Below, one piece after another: positions 34,039 to 42,807 of a stretch of DNA of 64,000 nucleotides. Origin of the DNA: JANPCX01 sp046049865 (GTDB lineage: Bacteria; Pseudomonadota; Gammaproteobacteria; Burkholderiales; Burkholderiaceae_C); the NCBI GenBank assembly GCA_046049865.1, contig JBJOQO010000007.1, positions 1 through 64,000 on the forward strand, read 5' to 3'. The notes under the pieces are model-generated. The model ran no database searches. It saw only the letters and a list, made by a program, of their open reading frames with translations, and had not been told where the DNA came from. Position 1 is the first letter of the stretch, and each line of letters begins with the position of its first letter. The position numbers and the translations under genes are program-made.

Positions 34039-34713
34039 ATGCCGACACGGCCTATCACCCGAAGACGAGCCAGCGCACTTTTTTTGACTGTGCTGGCAAC
34101 ACAAGCGGGACTGGTTTTGGGGCAAAAGAGTGCTTCGGTAGCCCTCAGCGGGGTCATGGGCAGCAAGGCCTTGCTGGTCGTCAATGGTGCGCCAAAAACC
34201 TTGGCCGTCGGAGAACTGCATGCCGGCGTGAGGCTGGTCAGCGTGTCAGCCCAAGAGGCAGTGGTGGAAGTGGACGGAAAACGGGTGCAGTTGAACCTTG
34301 GTGGCACCCATGTGAATCTCGGGGGCAACAGCAGCGAAGGCTCGGGCTCGCGCATCGTGCTCACCGCCGGTTCAGGCGGGCATTTTGTGACTCAGGGCAG
34401 CATCAATGGCCGTTCCGTTCGATTTTTGGTGGACACCGGTGCCACCACCATCGCCATGAGCCAAGCGGAAGCCGAACGTATTGGCTTGAAGTACAAGGAC
34501 GGGCCACTCGGCGCTGCAAACACGGCCAACGGCCAGGTGCTGATGTACCGAACCAAACTGAACTCGGTGCGCATCAACGACGTGCAAGTTTTCGACGTCG
34601 ACGCGGCCGTGCTGGTGGCACCTATGGACATGGTGCTGCTGGGCAACAGTTTTCTCACGCGTTTTCAGATGAAGCGTGAGAACAACCTGCTGACCTTGGA
34701 TAAAAAGTCTTGA
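34039..34713 (+). CDS. Retropepsin-like aspartic protease (clan AA, TIGR02281 type)
   Basis: A 224-residue protein. The N-terminus has a hydrophobic segment (about 11-28) that looks like a signal peptide or anchor. The active-site motif is LVDTGATTIAMS with D132, T133, G134 and A135, and the family flank AERIGLKYKDGPLGAANTANG follows, as in the TIGR02281 group of single-domain aspartic proteases that work as dimers. It is likely periplasmic. Substrates are unknown. It lies between yajQ and rsuA, all in one direction with short gaps. Confidence 0.85.
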   Translation: MPTRPITRRRASALFLTVLATQAGLVLGQKSASVALSGVMGSKALLVVNGAPKTLAVGELHAGVRLVSVSAQEAVVEVDGKRVQLNLGGTHVNLGGNSSEGSGSRIVLTAGSGGHFVTQGSINGRSVRFLVDTGATTIAMSQAEAERIGLKYKDGPLGAANTANGQVLMYRTKLNSVRINDVQVFDVDAAVLVAPMDMVLLGNSFLTRFQMKRENNLLTLDKKS

Positions 34714-34735
34714 GCCGGCTGCACATGGCCTTCCA

Positions 34736-35449
34736 ATGAAATTGTCACAAGTGCTGTTTTCGCAAGGGTTCGGTGCCCGGCGAGAGTGTGAGGGTTTGGT
34801 TTTGGGTGGTCACGTCCGCGTGCGCGGCACCCTCTGCGACGACCCTTACGCGGAAATCGATCCAATCGGCCTAACGTTTTCAGTTCGTGGTGAGCAGTGG
34901 CGGTACCAGGAAAAGGCGCTGCTGGTCATGAACAAACCCGCAGGCCACGAATGCTCGCAAAAACCCAAGCACCACCCCAGCGTGTACAGCCTGCTGCCCG
35001 CGCCGCTGCGCCGCCGAGACGTGCAAAGCATCGGCCGCCTGGATGAAGACACCACCGGCCTCTTGCTGTTCACCGACGATGGTGTGCTCAACCACCGCCT
35101 CATCTCGCCCAAACACCACGTGCCCAAGGTCTACGACGCCGCATGCAAACACCCCGTGACCGCTGACCAGGTGCAAGCGCTGCTCGACGGCGTCACGCTG
35201 CTGGACGATCCCGTACCTGTCCGCGCGGCGGCCGCCAAAGCGCTCGGTGACCGAGACGACGGACTGTTTGGTTTGCAGCTGACCTTGACCGAGGGCAAGT
35301 ACCACCAAGTTAAACGCATGGTGGCAGCGGTAGGCAACCGTGTGGAGCGACTGCATCGCTCGCAGTTTGGGGCTTTGCTGCTGCCTACCGATTTGGAGCC
35401 TGGACAGTGGCGCTGGCTGGCGGGGCCGCAAGACATCGTGGCGAGATAA
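34736..35449 (+). CDS. rsuA: 16S rRNA pseudouridine synthase (RsuA family)
   Basis: A 237-residue enzyme. The N-terminal S4 RNA-binding domain (MKLSQVLFSQGFGARRECEG) is followed by the synthase fold with the catalytic Asp in GRLDEDTTGLLLFTDDG and the later motif LTEGKYHQVKRMVAAVGN. RsuA converts uridine 516 of 16S rRNA; its paralogs RluB/E/F act on 23S rRNA, and the sequence lacks the long tails usual for RluB, so RsuA is preferred. It starts 23 bases after the protease gene. Confidence 0.88.
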   Translation: MKLSQVLFSQGFGARRECEGLVLGGHVRVRGTLCDDPYAEIDPIGLTFSVRGEQWRYQEKALLVMNKPAGHECSQKPKHHPSVYSLLPAPLRRRDVQSIGRLDEDTTGLLLFTDDGVLNHRLISPKHHVPKVYDAACKHPVTADQVQALLDGVTLLDDPVPVRAAAAKALGDRDDGLFGLQLTLTEGKYHQVKRMVAAVGNRVERLHRSQFGALLLPTDLEPGQWRWLAGPQDIVAR

Positions 35450-35456
35450 TCGAACC

Positions 35457-36434
35457 ATGCAGGTTTTCAGAGGTTTTCATCACCCGGGTATCGCCCCGGC
35501 GTGCGCACTGACCATAGGCAACTTTGATGGCGTGCACCGTGGACATCAAGCGATGTTGGCGCTGCTGCGCAGCGAAGCTCGGCACCGCGACATCCCCAGT
35601 TGCGTGCTCACTTTTGAACCCCACCCCCGCGACTTCTTTGCCCGCTTGTCTGGCAAAACCGACCACGCACCGGCGCGCATTGCCCTGCTGCGCGACAAAC
35701 TCAGCGAGTTGGAGCGCTGCGGTGTTGACCAGGTCGTTGTGGTGCGTTTTGATGCCCGCTTGGCGGGACTCTCGCCGCAAGCTTTCATCGATGAGGTGTT
35801 GCTGCGCGGCCTGCACGCCCGTTATGTACTGGTGGGCGACGACTTTCGTTTTGGCAAACAACGCTCCGGCGACTACGACTTGCTGGACGCCGCCGGGGAA
35901 TCACAAGGTTTTGACGTGGCCCGCATGCGCAGCTACGAAGTGCGCGGCCATCGGGTGTCGAGCTCGGCCGTGCGCCAAGCACTGCAAGCGGGCGACATGG
36001 CCCAAGCCGCCCAAATGCTGGGCCGCCCCTACAGCATCAGTGGCCATGTGATTCATGGCCGCAAGCTTGGCCGCGACTTGGGTTTTCGCACTCTCAATTT
36101 GCGTTTTGGCCATGCGCGCCCTGCGGCCACAGGCATTTTTGTGGTGCGGGTGCACGGTCTGACCGACAAACCTGTTGCTGCGGTCGCGAGCCTAGGGGTA
36201 CGGCCCACAGTGGAGGAAAGCGATCGGGTCCTGCTCGAGGTGCATTGTTTGCAATGGCCGGCCGGGCTCGACATCAACGGCGGCTATGGCCGCTGCATTC
36301 GAGTAGACCTGCTGACCAAGCTGCACGACGAGTTGCGCTACGACTCCCTCACCGAACTCCAGGCAGGCATTGCGCAAGACGTCGTTCAGGCGCGTGCTTG
36401 GTTCGCGTCTAACGCCTCAGAAACGCCAGCCTAA
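35457..36434 (+). CDS. ribF: Bifunctional riboflavin kinase/FAD synthetase
   Basis: A 325-residue enzyme that makes FMN and then FAD. The N-terminal nucleotidylyltransferase has TIGNFDGVHRGHQAML, and YVLVGDDFRFGKQRSGD marks the flavin site. The C-terminal kinase begins at GRKLGRDLGFRTLNLR and ends in the RVDLLTKLHDELRYDS region. The open frame extends upstream, but translation should start at the ATG at 35457, seven bases after the rsuA stop. Its last 18 bases overlap the end of the convergent mipA/ompV-like gene. Confidence 0.94.
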   Translation: MQVFRGFHHPGIAPACALTIGNFDGVHRGHQAMLALLRSEARHRDIPSCVLTFEPHPRDFFARLSGKTDHAPARIALLRDKLSELERCGVDQVVVVRFDARLAGLSPQAFIDEVLLRGLHARYVLVGDDFRFGKQRSGDYDLLDAAGESQGFDVARMRSYEVRGHRVSSSAVRQALQAGDMAQAAQMLGRPYSISGHVIHGRKLGRDLGFRTLNLRFGHARPAATGIFVVRVHGLTDKPVAAVASLGVRPTVEESDRVLLEVHCLQWPAGLDINGGYGRCIRVDLLTKLHDELRYDSLTELQAGIAQDVVQARAWFASNASETPA

Positions 36435-37388
36435 ACCCGCCCCTATCCCCCATTGGGTTGTAGCTTGCGTGGTGGGACTGCTCGCCGCCTGACCCACCAA
36501 CTTCTGCACAGACGCATGAGCCACGACCACCCATCGCCGGTTGAACTCATAACGCAGAGCAGTGCCCAAGCGCACATCTCGAAGGCCTGCTCCAGGTTCA
36601 TAAATTGAATAACCGCTGGCGGCGGATTCGCCTGGCGTGATGCCAAAGTAGCTGCGCATGTAGCCACCACTGGCCCAGGTTGCGCCCATGGAGGCCGACC
36701 ACTTGAGTTTGGCGCTGAGATTCCAATCTTTGCCAACAGACAGGTCGGCGGTGTGCCCCACGCCTTTGTTGAGCAAATCAACATTCACACCCGGCGTGAT
36801 AACCCAGCCGTCGCTCCATTCTTTGCGCGCAGACAAACGCAAGCGCAGGGTTCGAGGCACGTCATCGACACCTCGCAGCGCGTCTACCCCCTTAGAACGG
36901 CGTCCACTGTCGACCCTCAACGACAGTTTCACCCAGTCGTGCTCGTCCCCTAACAAATTCAACCCCAAGCCGCGCGGTGCATCGTTGGGGTCGTTGGTTC
37001 GAGCGGCAAAACTGCCATTGCTGCTGATGGACCAGCGCCCATACCGCAACAACAGGCCAGGTTGGAGCGACCATCCGTAGTTCTTGGCACCAAGGTAGTC
37101 GGGGCCCCAGCTTGCGACTGAAGTAATTGCACCTTCGAATTTGCGTGGCCGGGAATCAGGCGCGGGCTTGTCCGGGGCTGCAGTGGCTGCGAGCGGTGCA
37201 GAAGTGTCGCGCAACTGGGTTTGGGTGGTGGACAGATCGAGAGGCACCTGAGCAGCAGCCATACCACTGGCGGCCAGCATCGCTACCAGAACACTTTCTT
37301 TGGCCAAGCGAAGCAGCCCCGGCACCCCGACACCATCGCGGGCACCATTGATTCTGTCCCCTGGCCATGGCCCGATAGAATGCGTCAT
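36417..37388 (-). CDS. MipA/OmpV-family outer-membrane protein
   Basis: About 323 residues from the ATG at 37388. After a long basic n-region a signal-like core LAKESVLVAMLAASGMAAA precedes Ala-rich sequence, and the rest is a run of amphipathic strands ending in the outer-membrane signature GAGLGWRF with C-terminal Phe. The early block GAITSVASWGPDYLGAKNYG is typical of MipA/OmpV, a scaffold for murein enzymes in E. coli and an osmotic-inducible porin-like protein elsewhere. The function here is not settled. Its 3' end overlaps the convergent ribF by 18 bases. Confidence 0.82.
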   Translation of the reverse strand: MTHSIGPWPGDRINGARDGVGVPGLLRLAKESVLVAMLAASGMAAAQVPLDLSTTQTQLRDTSAPLAATAAPDKPAPDSRPRKFEGAITSVASWGPDYLGAKNYGWSLQPGLLLRYGRWSISSNGSFAARTNDPNDAPRGLGLNLLGDEHDWVKLSLRVDSGRRSKGVDALRGVDDVPRTLRLRLSARKEWSDGWVITPGVNVDLLNKGVGHTADLSVGKDWNLSAKLKWSASMGATWASGGYMRSYFGITPGESAASGYSIYEPGAGLRDVRLGTALRYEFNRRWVVVAHASVQKLVGQAASSPTTQATTQWGIGAGLGWRF

Positions 37389-37603
37389 GAGTTCATTGTG
37401 TACCGCATTCCTTCCTGGCGGCTGTTTCAGATTGTTGGCCGTTGCCACTGAGCGCCAAACCACGCGCGACCGAATTCCGGGCTGTTGAGCCACCGCGCGT
37501 TGCGCTCACGTTCTAGCGCCGCAACAAGGTCACCACCCCGCCTTCGCCGAAAAAACGCAATCTGCTTTGCGTCGGCACACTTCACTTTCATTTGAGCATT
37601 CGC

Positions 37604-40465
37604 ATGTCCACTACCGATCAAGCCGCGCCAAGCGACTACCGCAATACCCTGAACCTGCCAGACACGCCTTTCCCCATGCGCGGGGACCTGCCCAAACGCG
37701 AACCAGCATGGGTCAAGGCCTGGGATGAAGCGGGTCTCTATGACCAGCTTCGGCAAGCCCGCAGCAGCGCCCCCAAGTTTGTCTTGCACGACGGCCCGCC
37801 CTACGCCAACGGCCAACTCCACATTGGCCATGCGGTGAACAAAGTGCTCAAGGACATGATCGTCAAAGCGCGCCAGCTCAAGGGCATGGACGCGCGTTAT
37901 GTGCCGGGCTGGGATTGCCACGGCCTGCCCATCGAAAACCAAATTGAGAAAACCTTTGGCCGCAACCTGTCGCGCGCCGATGTGCAAGCCAAGAGCCGGG
38001 CCTACGCCACCGAACAAATTGCGGGCCAAATGGCTGACTTCAAACGCCTCGGCGTGCTGGGTGACTGGGCGCGGCCCTACCGCACCATGGACTTCGGTAA
38101 CGAGGCGGGAGAAATCCGTGTGCTCAAACGCTTGATGGAGCGCGGCTACGTTTACCGTGGCCTCAAACCCATCTACTGGTGTTTTGACTGCGGCTCCTCG
38201 CTGGCCGAGTTTGAGATTGAGTACGCGGACAAAACATCACAAACCCTGGATGTGGCGTTTTTGTGCGCCGAGCCTGAGCGTTTGGCGGCTGCGTTTGGCC
38301 AGGCGTCCTTACAAAAAGACGCCTTCGCGGTGATCTGGACCACCACCGCCTGGACGCTGCCCGCCAACCAAGCCCTCAACCTCAACCCGACGCTTGAATA
38401 CGCGCTGGTGGACACGGAACGCGGCCTCTTGGTGCTGGCCGCCAGCCTGGTCGAAAAATGTTTGGGCCGTTATGGGCTGACCGGTCAAGTGCTGGCCACT
38501 TGCTTGGGCGAAAAACTGGGCGGCTTGAATTTTCACCACCCTTTGGCCCATGTGCATGATGGCTACAAACGCCTGAGCCCGGTGTATTTGGCCGACTACG
38601 CCACCGCCGACGACGGCACCGGCATTGTCCATTCCGCGCCGGCTTATGGCGTGGACGACTTCAACTCCTGCCGTGCCCACGGCATGAAGCTGGACGACAT
38701 CCTGAACCCGGTGCAAGGCAATGGCAGCTATGAAGCCGCCCTGCCCTTGTTCGGCGGCCAAAACATCTGGAAGGCCTGCCCCGTCATCATCGACACCCTG
38801 CGAGACGCAGGCCGCCTGATGGCCACGGACAAACTCGTGCACAGCTACCCGCATTGCTGGCGGCACAAAACCCCGGTGATCTACCGTGCCGCAGCGCAGT
38901 GGTTTGTGCGCATGGACGAGGCCGGCCCCGGCACTGCAGGTGTTTTCACCCAGGACCAAGCCGCCAAAACATTACGCCAATCGGCCCTGGATGCGATTGA
39001 CGCCACCGCCTTCTACCCAGAGAACGGTCGAACCCGCCTGCGCGACATGATCGCCAACCGGCCCGATTGGTGCATCAGCCGCCAGCGCAACTGGGGCGTG
39101 CCACTGCCCTTCTTTTTGCACAAGGACTCGGGCGAGTTGCATCCGAACACGCTGGAATTCATGGACCGCGCGGCAAGCTTGGTGGAGAAAGGCGGCATCG
39201 AAGCGTGGTCGACACTCAACCCAGTGGACTGGTTGGGCGCAGAAGCGGACCAGTACACCAAAAGCAACGACATCCTGGACGTGTGGTTCGACTCGGGCTC
39301 CACCTTCTCGCATGTGCTGCGTGGCTCCCACCCGAACGAACGGCACGACAGCGGCCCCGAGGCTGACCTGTATTTGGAAGGACACGACCAACACCGAGGC
39401 TGGTTCCACTCGTCATTGCTGATCGCTTGTGCGCTGGAAGACCGCGCGCCCTACCGTGGCCTCTTGACCCACGGGTTTGCCACTGACGGCCAAGGCCGCA
39501 AGATGAGCAAAAGCCTGGGCAACGTGGTGGCCCCACAAACCGTCAGCGAAAAGCTGGGTGCCGAAATCATTCGGCTGTGGGTGGCCAGCACCGACTATTC
39601 CGGCGACCTCAACATCGACGACAAAGTGCTGGCCCGCGTGGTAGATGCCTACCGCCGCATCCGCAACACCTTGCGCTTTTTGCTGGCCAATACCAGTGAC
39701 TTCGACGTGGCACACGACCTGGTGCCTGTCAAAGACATGCTGGAGATCGACCGCTATGCGCTGGCGCGCGCAGCGTCGTTGCAGACTGAAATCCTGGCCC
39801 ACTACGAGGTCTACGAGTTTCACCCGGTGGTGGCCAAACTGCAGGTGTATTGCAGCGAAGACCTGGGTGCGTTTTACCTCGACGTGCTCAAAGACAGGCT
39901 CTACACCACGGCCCCCAAGTCCTTGGCGCGTCGCTCGGCGCAAACCGCGCTGTGGCACATCACCCACGCCATGCTGCGCTGGATGGCACCTTTCTTGAGC
40001 TTCACTGCAGAAGAAGCCTGGCCTATTTTTTCTCCAGGCACCTCACCCTCCATCTTCACCCAGGTTTACAGCGAGGTAGACGGCTGGAGGGACGATGCCT
40101 TGTCGGCCAAATGGGCTCGCATTCGCGAAGTGCGCGATGTGGTGAACAAAGACATTGAAGCGGTTCGCAGCAGTGGGCAATTGGGCTCGTCTTTGCAGGC
40201 GTGGATCAACATCGCCGCGCCTCAAGACGTTGCCGACTTGTTGATGAGTTTGGGCGACGATTTGAAGTTCGTGACCATCACCTCCCAAGCCACGGTCACC
40301 GTGGCGGACAGCTTGTCGGTGTCTGTCCGTACGGCAACCGCCAAAAAATGCGAACGTTGCTGGCACTACCGCGACGATGTTGACCACGATGCGAACCACC
40401 CAGGCCTGTGCGGCCGCTGCACCAGCAACCTTTATGGTGCGGGTGAAGAACGAAAGGTGGCTTGA
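37604..40465 (+). CDS. ileS: Isoleucine-tRNA ligase
   Basis: A 953-residue class I aminoacyl-tRNA synthetase. The HIGH motif is at 73-76 in PPYANGQLHIGHAVNK, the KMSKS motif is at 633-637, and the editing domain sits between them. A C-terminal zinc cluster CERCWHYR ... CGRCTSNLYG is present, as in the bacterial (type 1) form. The ATG at 37604 is preferred over an in-frame TTG at 37592. It is followed after 3 bases by lspA, the usual ileS-lspA pair. Confidence 0.97.
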   Translation: MSTTDQAAPSDYRNTLNLPDTPFPMRGDLPKREPAWVKAWDEAGLYDQLRQARSSAPKFVLHDGPPYANGQLHIGHAVNKVLKDMIVKARQLKGMDARYVPGWDCHGLPIENQIEKTFGRNLSRADVQAKSRAYATEQIAGQMADFKRLGVLGDWARPYRTMDFGNEAGEIRVLKRLMERGYVYRGLKPIYWCFDCGSSLAEFEIEYADKTSQTLDVAFLCAEPERLAAAFGQASLQKDAFAVIWTTTAWTLPANQALNLNPTLEYALVDTERGLLVLAASLVEKCLGRYGLTGQVLATCLGEKLGGLNFHHPLAHVHDGYKRLSPVYLADYATADDGTGIVHSAPAYGVDDFNSCRAHGMKLDDILNPVQGNGSYEAALPLFGGQNIWKACPVIIDTLRDAGRLMATDKLVHSYPHCWRHKTPVIYRAAAQWFVRMDEAGPGTAGVFTQDQAAKTLRQSALDAIDATAFYPENGRTRLRDMIANRPDWCISRQRNWGVPLPFFLHKDSGELHPNTLEFMDRAASLVEKGGIEAWSTLNPVDWLGAEADQYTKSNDILDVWFDSGSTFSHVLRGSHPNERHDSGPEADLYLEGHDQHRGWFHSSLLIACALEDRAPYRGLLTHGFATDGQGRKMSKSLGNVVAPQTVSEKLGAEIIRLWVASTDYSGDLNIDDKVLARVVDAYRRIRNTLRFLLANTSDFDVAHDLVPVKDMLEIDRYALARAASLQTEILAHYEVYEFHPVVAKLQVYCSEDLGAFYLDVLKDRLYTTAPKSLARRSAQTALWHITHAMLRWMAPFLSFTAEEAWPIFSPGTSPSIFTQVYSEVDGWRDDALSAKWARIREVRDVVNKDIEAVRSSGQLGSSLQAWINIAAPQDVADLLMSLGDDLKFVTITSQATVTVADSLSVSVRTATAKKCERCWHYRDDVDHDANHPGLCGRCTSNLYGAGEERKVA

Positions 40466-40468
40466 GTC

Positions 40469-40960
40469 ATGGCGAAATCGGGTGGTTTCAAAAGTCTGTG
40501 GCCTTGGCTGGGTTTGGCGCTGGCCATCATCTTGCTCGACCAGTTCACCAAAACCTTGATCCTGGGTTACTTTCAGTACGGCGAAAGTCGCCATGTCACC
40601 TCGTTCTTCAATGTGACGCGGCATCACAACACCGGCGCCGCCTTCTCCTTCTTGGCCGGTGCATCGGGCTGGCAGCGCTGGTTTTTCATTGGCCTGGGCC
40701 TGACCGCCACGCTCTTCATGACGTGGTTGCTCTATCAACACCATGCCCAGCGCATGTTCAGCCTCGCGCTGAGCCTGATCATGGGCGGGGCGCTGGGCAA
40801 TGTGATCGACCGCATGCTGCACGGCTATGTGGTGGACTTCATCCAGGTTCACGGCTGGGGATGGTACTTTCCCACCTTCAATGTGGCCGACAGCGCCATT
40901 TCAGTCGGCGCCGTCTTGTTGATTCTGGATGAATTGCTCAGAGTCAAACGTGCTCGCTGA
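40469..40960 (+). CDS. lspA: Lipoprotein signal peptidase (signal peptidase II)
   Basis: A 163-residue inner-membrane aspartyl protease with four membrane segments that cleaves lipoprotein signal peptides ahead of the lipidated Cys. Family motifs are LLDQFTKTLIL, VTRHHNTGAAFSFL, the catalytic Asp in GGALGNVIDRMLHGYVVDFI and the second Asp in FNVADSAISVG. It starts 3 bases after ileS. Its activity would mature lipoproteins such as the predicted GGT lipoprotein in this window. Confidence 0.96.
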   Translation: MAKSGGFKSLWPWLGLALAIILLDQFTKTLILGYFQYGESRHVTSFFNVTRHHNTGAAFSFLAGASGWQRWFFIGLGLTATLFMTWLLYQHHAQRMFSLALSLIMGGALGNVIDRMLHGYVVDFIQVHGWGWYFPTFNVADSAISVGAVLLILDELLRVKRAR

Positions 40961-41048
40961 TTCCTCAGGCCATCGGTAAGAGCTTTCAGGTAGGGGTTTG
41001 CAACGCATGGGCTGAGGCATCATCTATGCCTCGCGCCGAATTGCACTC

Positions 41049-42530
41049 ATGCTAGATTTTTCTTGCCTCCCCCACTACGAATGGCTGGACCTGCCGGTCT
41101 GGGTGTTCGATGCCGAACGATCACGCATGGCCTGGGCCAACCCGGCGGCCTTGGCCTTTTGGGACAGCGACGACCTGCCCAGCCTGATGAAGAGAGACTT
41201 CACTGACCTCAGTGAAGGCACACGCACGCGTTTGCAGCTGGCCATGCAAGCACATGCACGTGGCGACATCAACCGAGAGTCGTGGACGCTTTATCCGCAA
41301 GGCGTTCCCGTGACCACCATGCTGGTCTCCAGAGGAATAGCGCTGGACGACGGTCGAGCGGCGATCTTGTTCGTGGCCGAGCCCTTGGTGGTCGGGCTGG
41401 ATGCCACCATGCGGCGCGGCGTGGAAGCCATGGCGCATACGTCGGTGCGGATTGCACTGCACGATCTACCCCACGGCAAAGTCTTGATGCGCAATCCGGC
41501 CGCCGCGCAAGCGTTCGGCGCGGTGCCCGAGGAGAAAGTCAGCGGCCCCCGCAAGACCGACGATTTCAGCCCCATGTTTCCTGACCCCGCCATTGCCACC
41601 CGCATCATGGCGCAACTCAAAAAAGGTCAAACCTTCAGCGCTGAGATGGAGCTGAACACCCAGCAGGGCTTGCGGTGGCATGGCATCGACATTCGCCCGG
41701 TCGTCGACCCGGTGACAGGTGAACGGGCCATGCAGGTCAACGCGCGCGACATCGCAGACCTCAAAGCTGCCCAGCGCGCCCTCGAAGTGGCATTGCAGGC
41801 CGCCGACAATGCCAATTTGGCCAAGACGTCGTTCCTGGCGAACATGAGCCACGAAATACGCACGCCGATGAACGGAGTGCTGGGCCTGACCGAGTTGGTT
41901 CTGCACTCAGAACTGACCGACAAACAACGCCACTACATTGAGCTGGCACACCAGTCGGCGCAGGGCTTGATGGTCATCATCAACGACTTGCTGGACGTTG
42001 CCAAAATCGAGTCGGGCCGTATGCAACTCGAAGAGCAACTGCTTTCCCTGCAAACCTGTTTGGACGAGTGTTTGTTGCCCTTGCAGGTGCAGGCCAACCA
42101 CAAAGGTGTGCGCCTGGCAAACCAGGTGGCGTCCAACGTGCCCGACGCTTTGTTGGGTGATGCCGGACGTTTGCGACAGGTATTGATCAACCTGGTGGGC
42201 AACGCGCTGAAGTTCACTGAAAGCGGCGAGGTCCGTGTCGAAGTGAGCGTCGTAGAGGGCGGTGTCGTTGCATCCGACAAAACAAAACACATCGTGCTGC
42301 GCTTTGCAGTTCATGACACGGGCATCGGCATGACGGATGAACAAACCAAACGTGTGTTCGACCCCTTCACCCAAGCCGACAGCAGCATCACCCGGCGTTA
42401 CGGCGGAACGGGCTTGGGTTTGACCATCGTCTCGCGCCTGGTGGCCTTGATGAAGGGCGAGGTCAAGGTTCGCAGTGCGCTGCGCGTGGGCAGTACCTTT
42501 GAGTTCACAGCACGGCTGCGAACGCCTTGA
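41049..42530 (+). CDS. PAS-domain sensor histidine kinase
   Basis: A 493-residue kinase with no membrane segments visible. Two PAS-like regions (about residues 12-110 and 130-240) precede the HisKA domain with phosphoacceptor His268 in FLANMSHEIRTPMNGVLG. The HATPase region has the N box INLVGNALKFTES, DTGIGM and GGTGLGLTIV. The protein ends right after the ATPase fold (GSTFEFTARL), with no receiver domain, although this kinase type is often hybrid. No response regulator gene is adjacent. Its stop lies 34 bases before copy 2 of the 240-bp repeat and it converges on an HD-GYP gene. A cytoplasmic sensory role is likely; the signal is unknown. Confidence 0.88.
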   Translation: MLDFSCLPHYEWLDLPVWVFDAERSRMAWANPAALAFWDSDDLPSLMKRDFTDLSEGTRTRLQLAMQAHARGDINRESWTLYPQGVPVTTMLVSRGIALDDGRAAILFVAEPLVVGLDATMRRGVEAMAHTSVRIALHDLPHGKVLMRNPAAAQAFGAVPEEKVSGPRKTDDFSPMFPDPAIATRIMAQLKKGQTFSAEMELNTQQGLRWHGIDIRPVVDPVTGERAMQVNARDIADLKAAQRALEVALQAADNANLAKTSFLANMSHEIRTPMNGVLGLTELVLHSELTDKQRHYIELAHQSAQGLMVIINDLLDVAKIESGRMQLEEQLLSLQTCLDECLLPLQVQANHKGVRLANQVASNVPDALLGDAGRLRQVLINLVGNALKFTESGEVRVEVSVVEGGVVASDKTKHIVLRFAVHDTGIGMTDEQTKRVFDPFTQADSSITRRYGGTGLGLTIVSRLVALMKGEVKVRSALRVGSTFEFTARLRTP

Positions 42531-42564
42531 GCTAGACCGCGGTCAGTGTCAGCTGATCAAAACT

Positions 42565-42804
42565 AGCCCGGATATTTCACCAGGGACGCGCCCGAGTGGG
42601 CTGTGCTGCGGTGCGCTGGCAAGGCGCGACGACGCTGCGGGCTCGTGCCCGCGAGGAGGAGCAACGCGGCCAGCGTGCCGCAGCACGGCTCAATCGGGTG
42701 TGTAGCGCTCGGTACAAATTGGATTTTGCATTCGAAGCCAAGAAAGTGAGCATTCATGCAGTGTTGCGGGGCATAGAAGAGCGACCTGGTGAAATGTCCG
42801 GGCT
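42565..42804. repeat. 240-bp dispersed repeat with terminal inverted repeats, copy 2
   Basis: The second copy of the element at 24873-25112, the same length and about 93 percent identical by hand count. Here the ends AGCCCGGATATTTCACCAGG and CCTGGTGAAATGTCCGGGCT are near-perfect reverse complements, and both are flanked by TA-type bases (CTA before, TAG-like after), which might reflect a short target duplication. It sits in the convergent gap between the histidine kinase and HD-GYP genes, ending three bases from the HD-GYP stop. Confidence 0.85.
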
Positions 42805-42807
42805 AGC

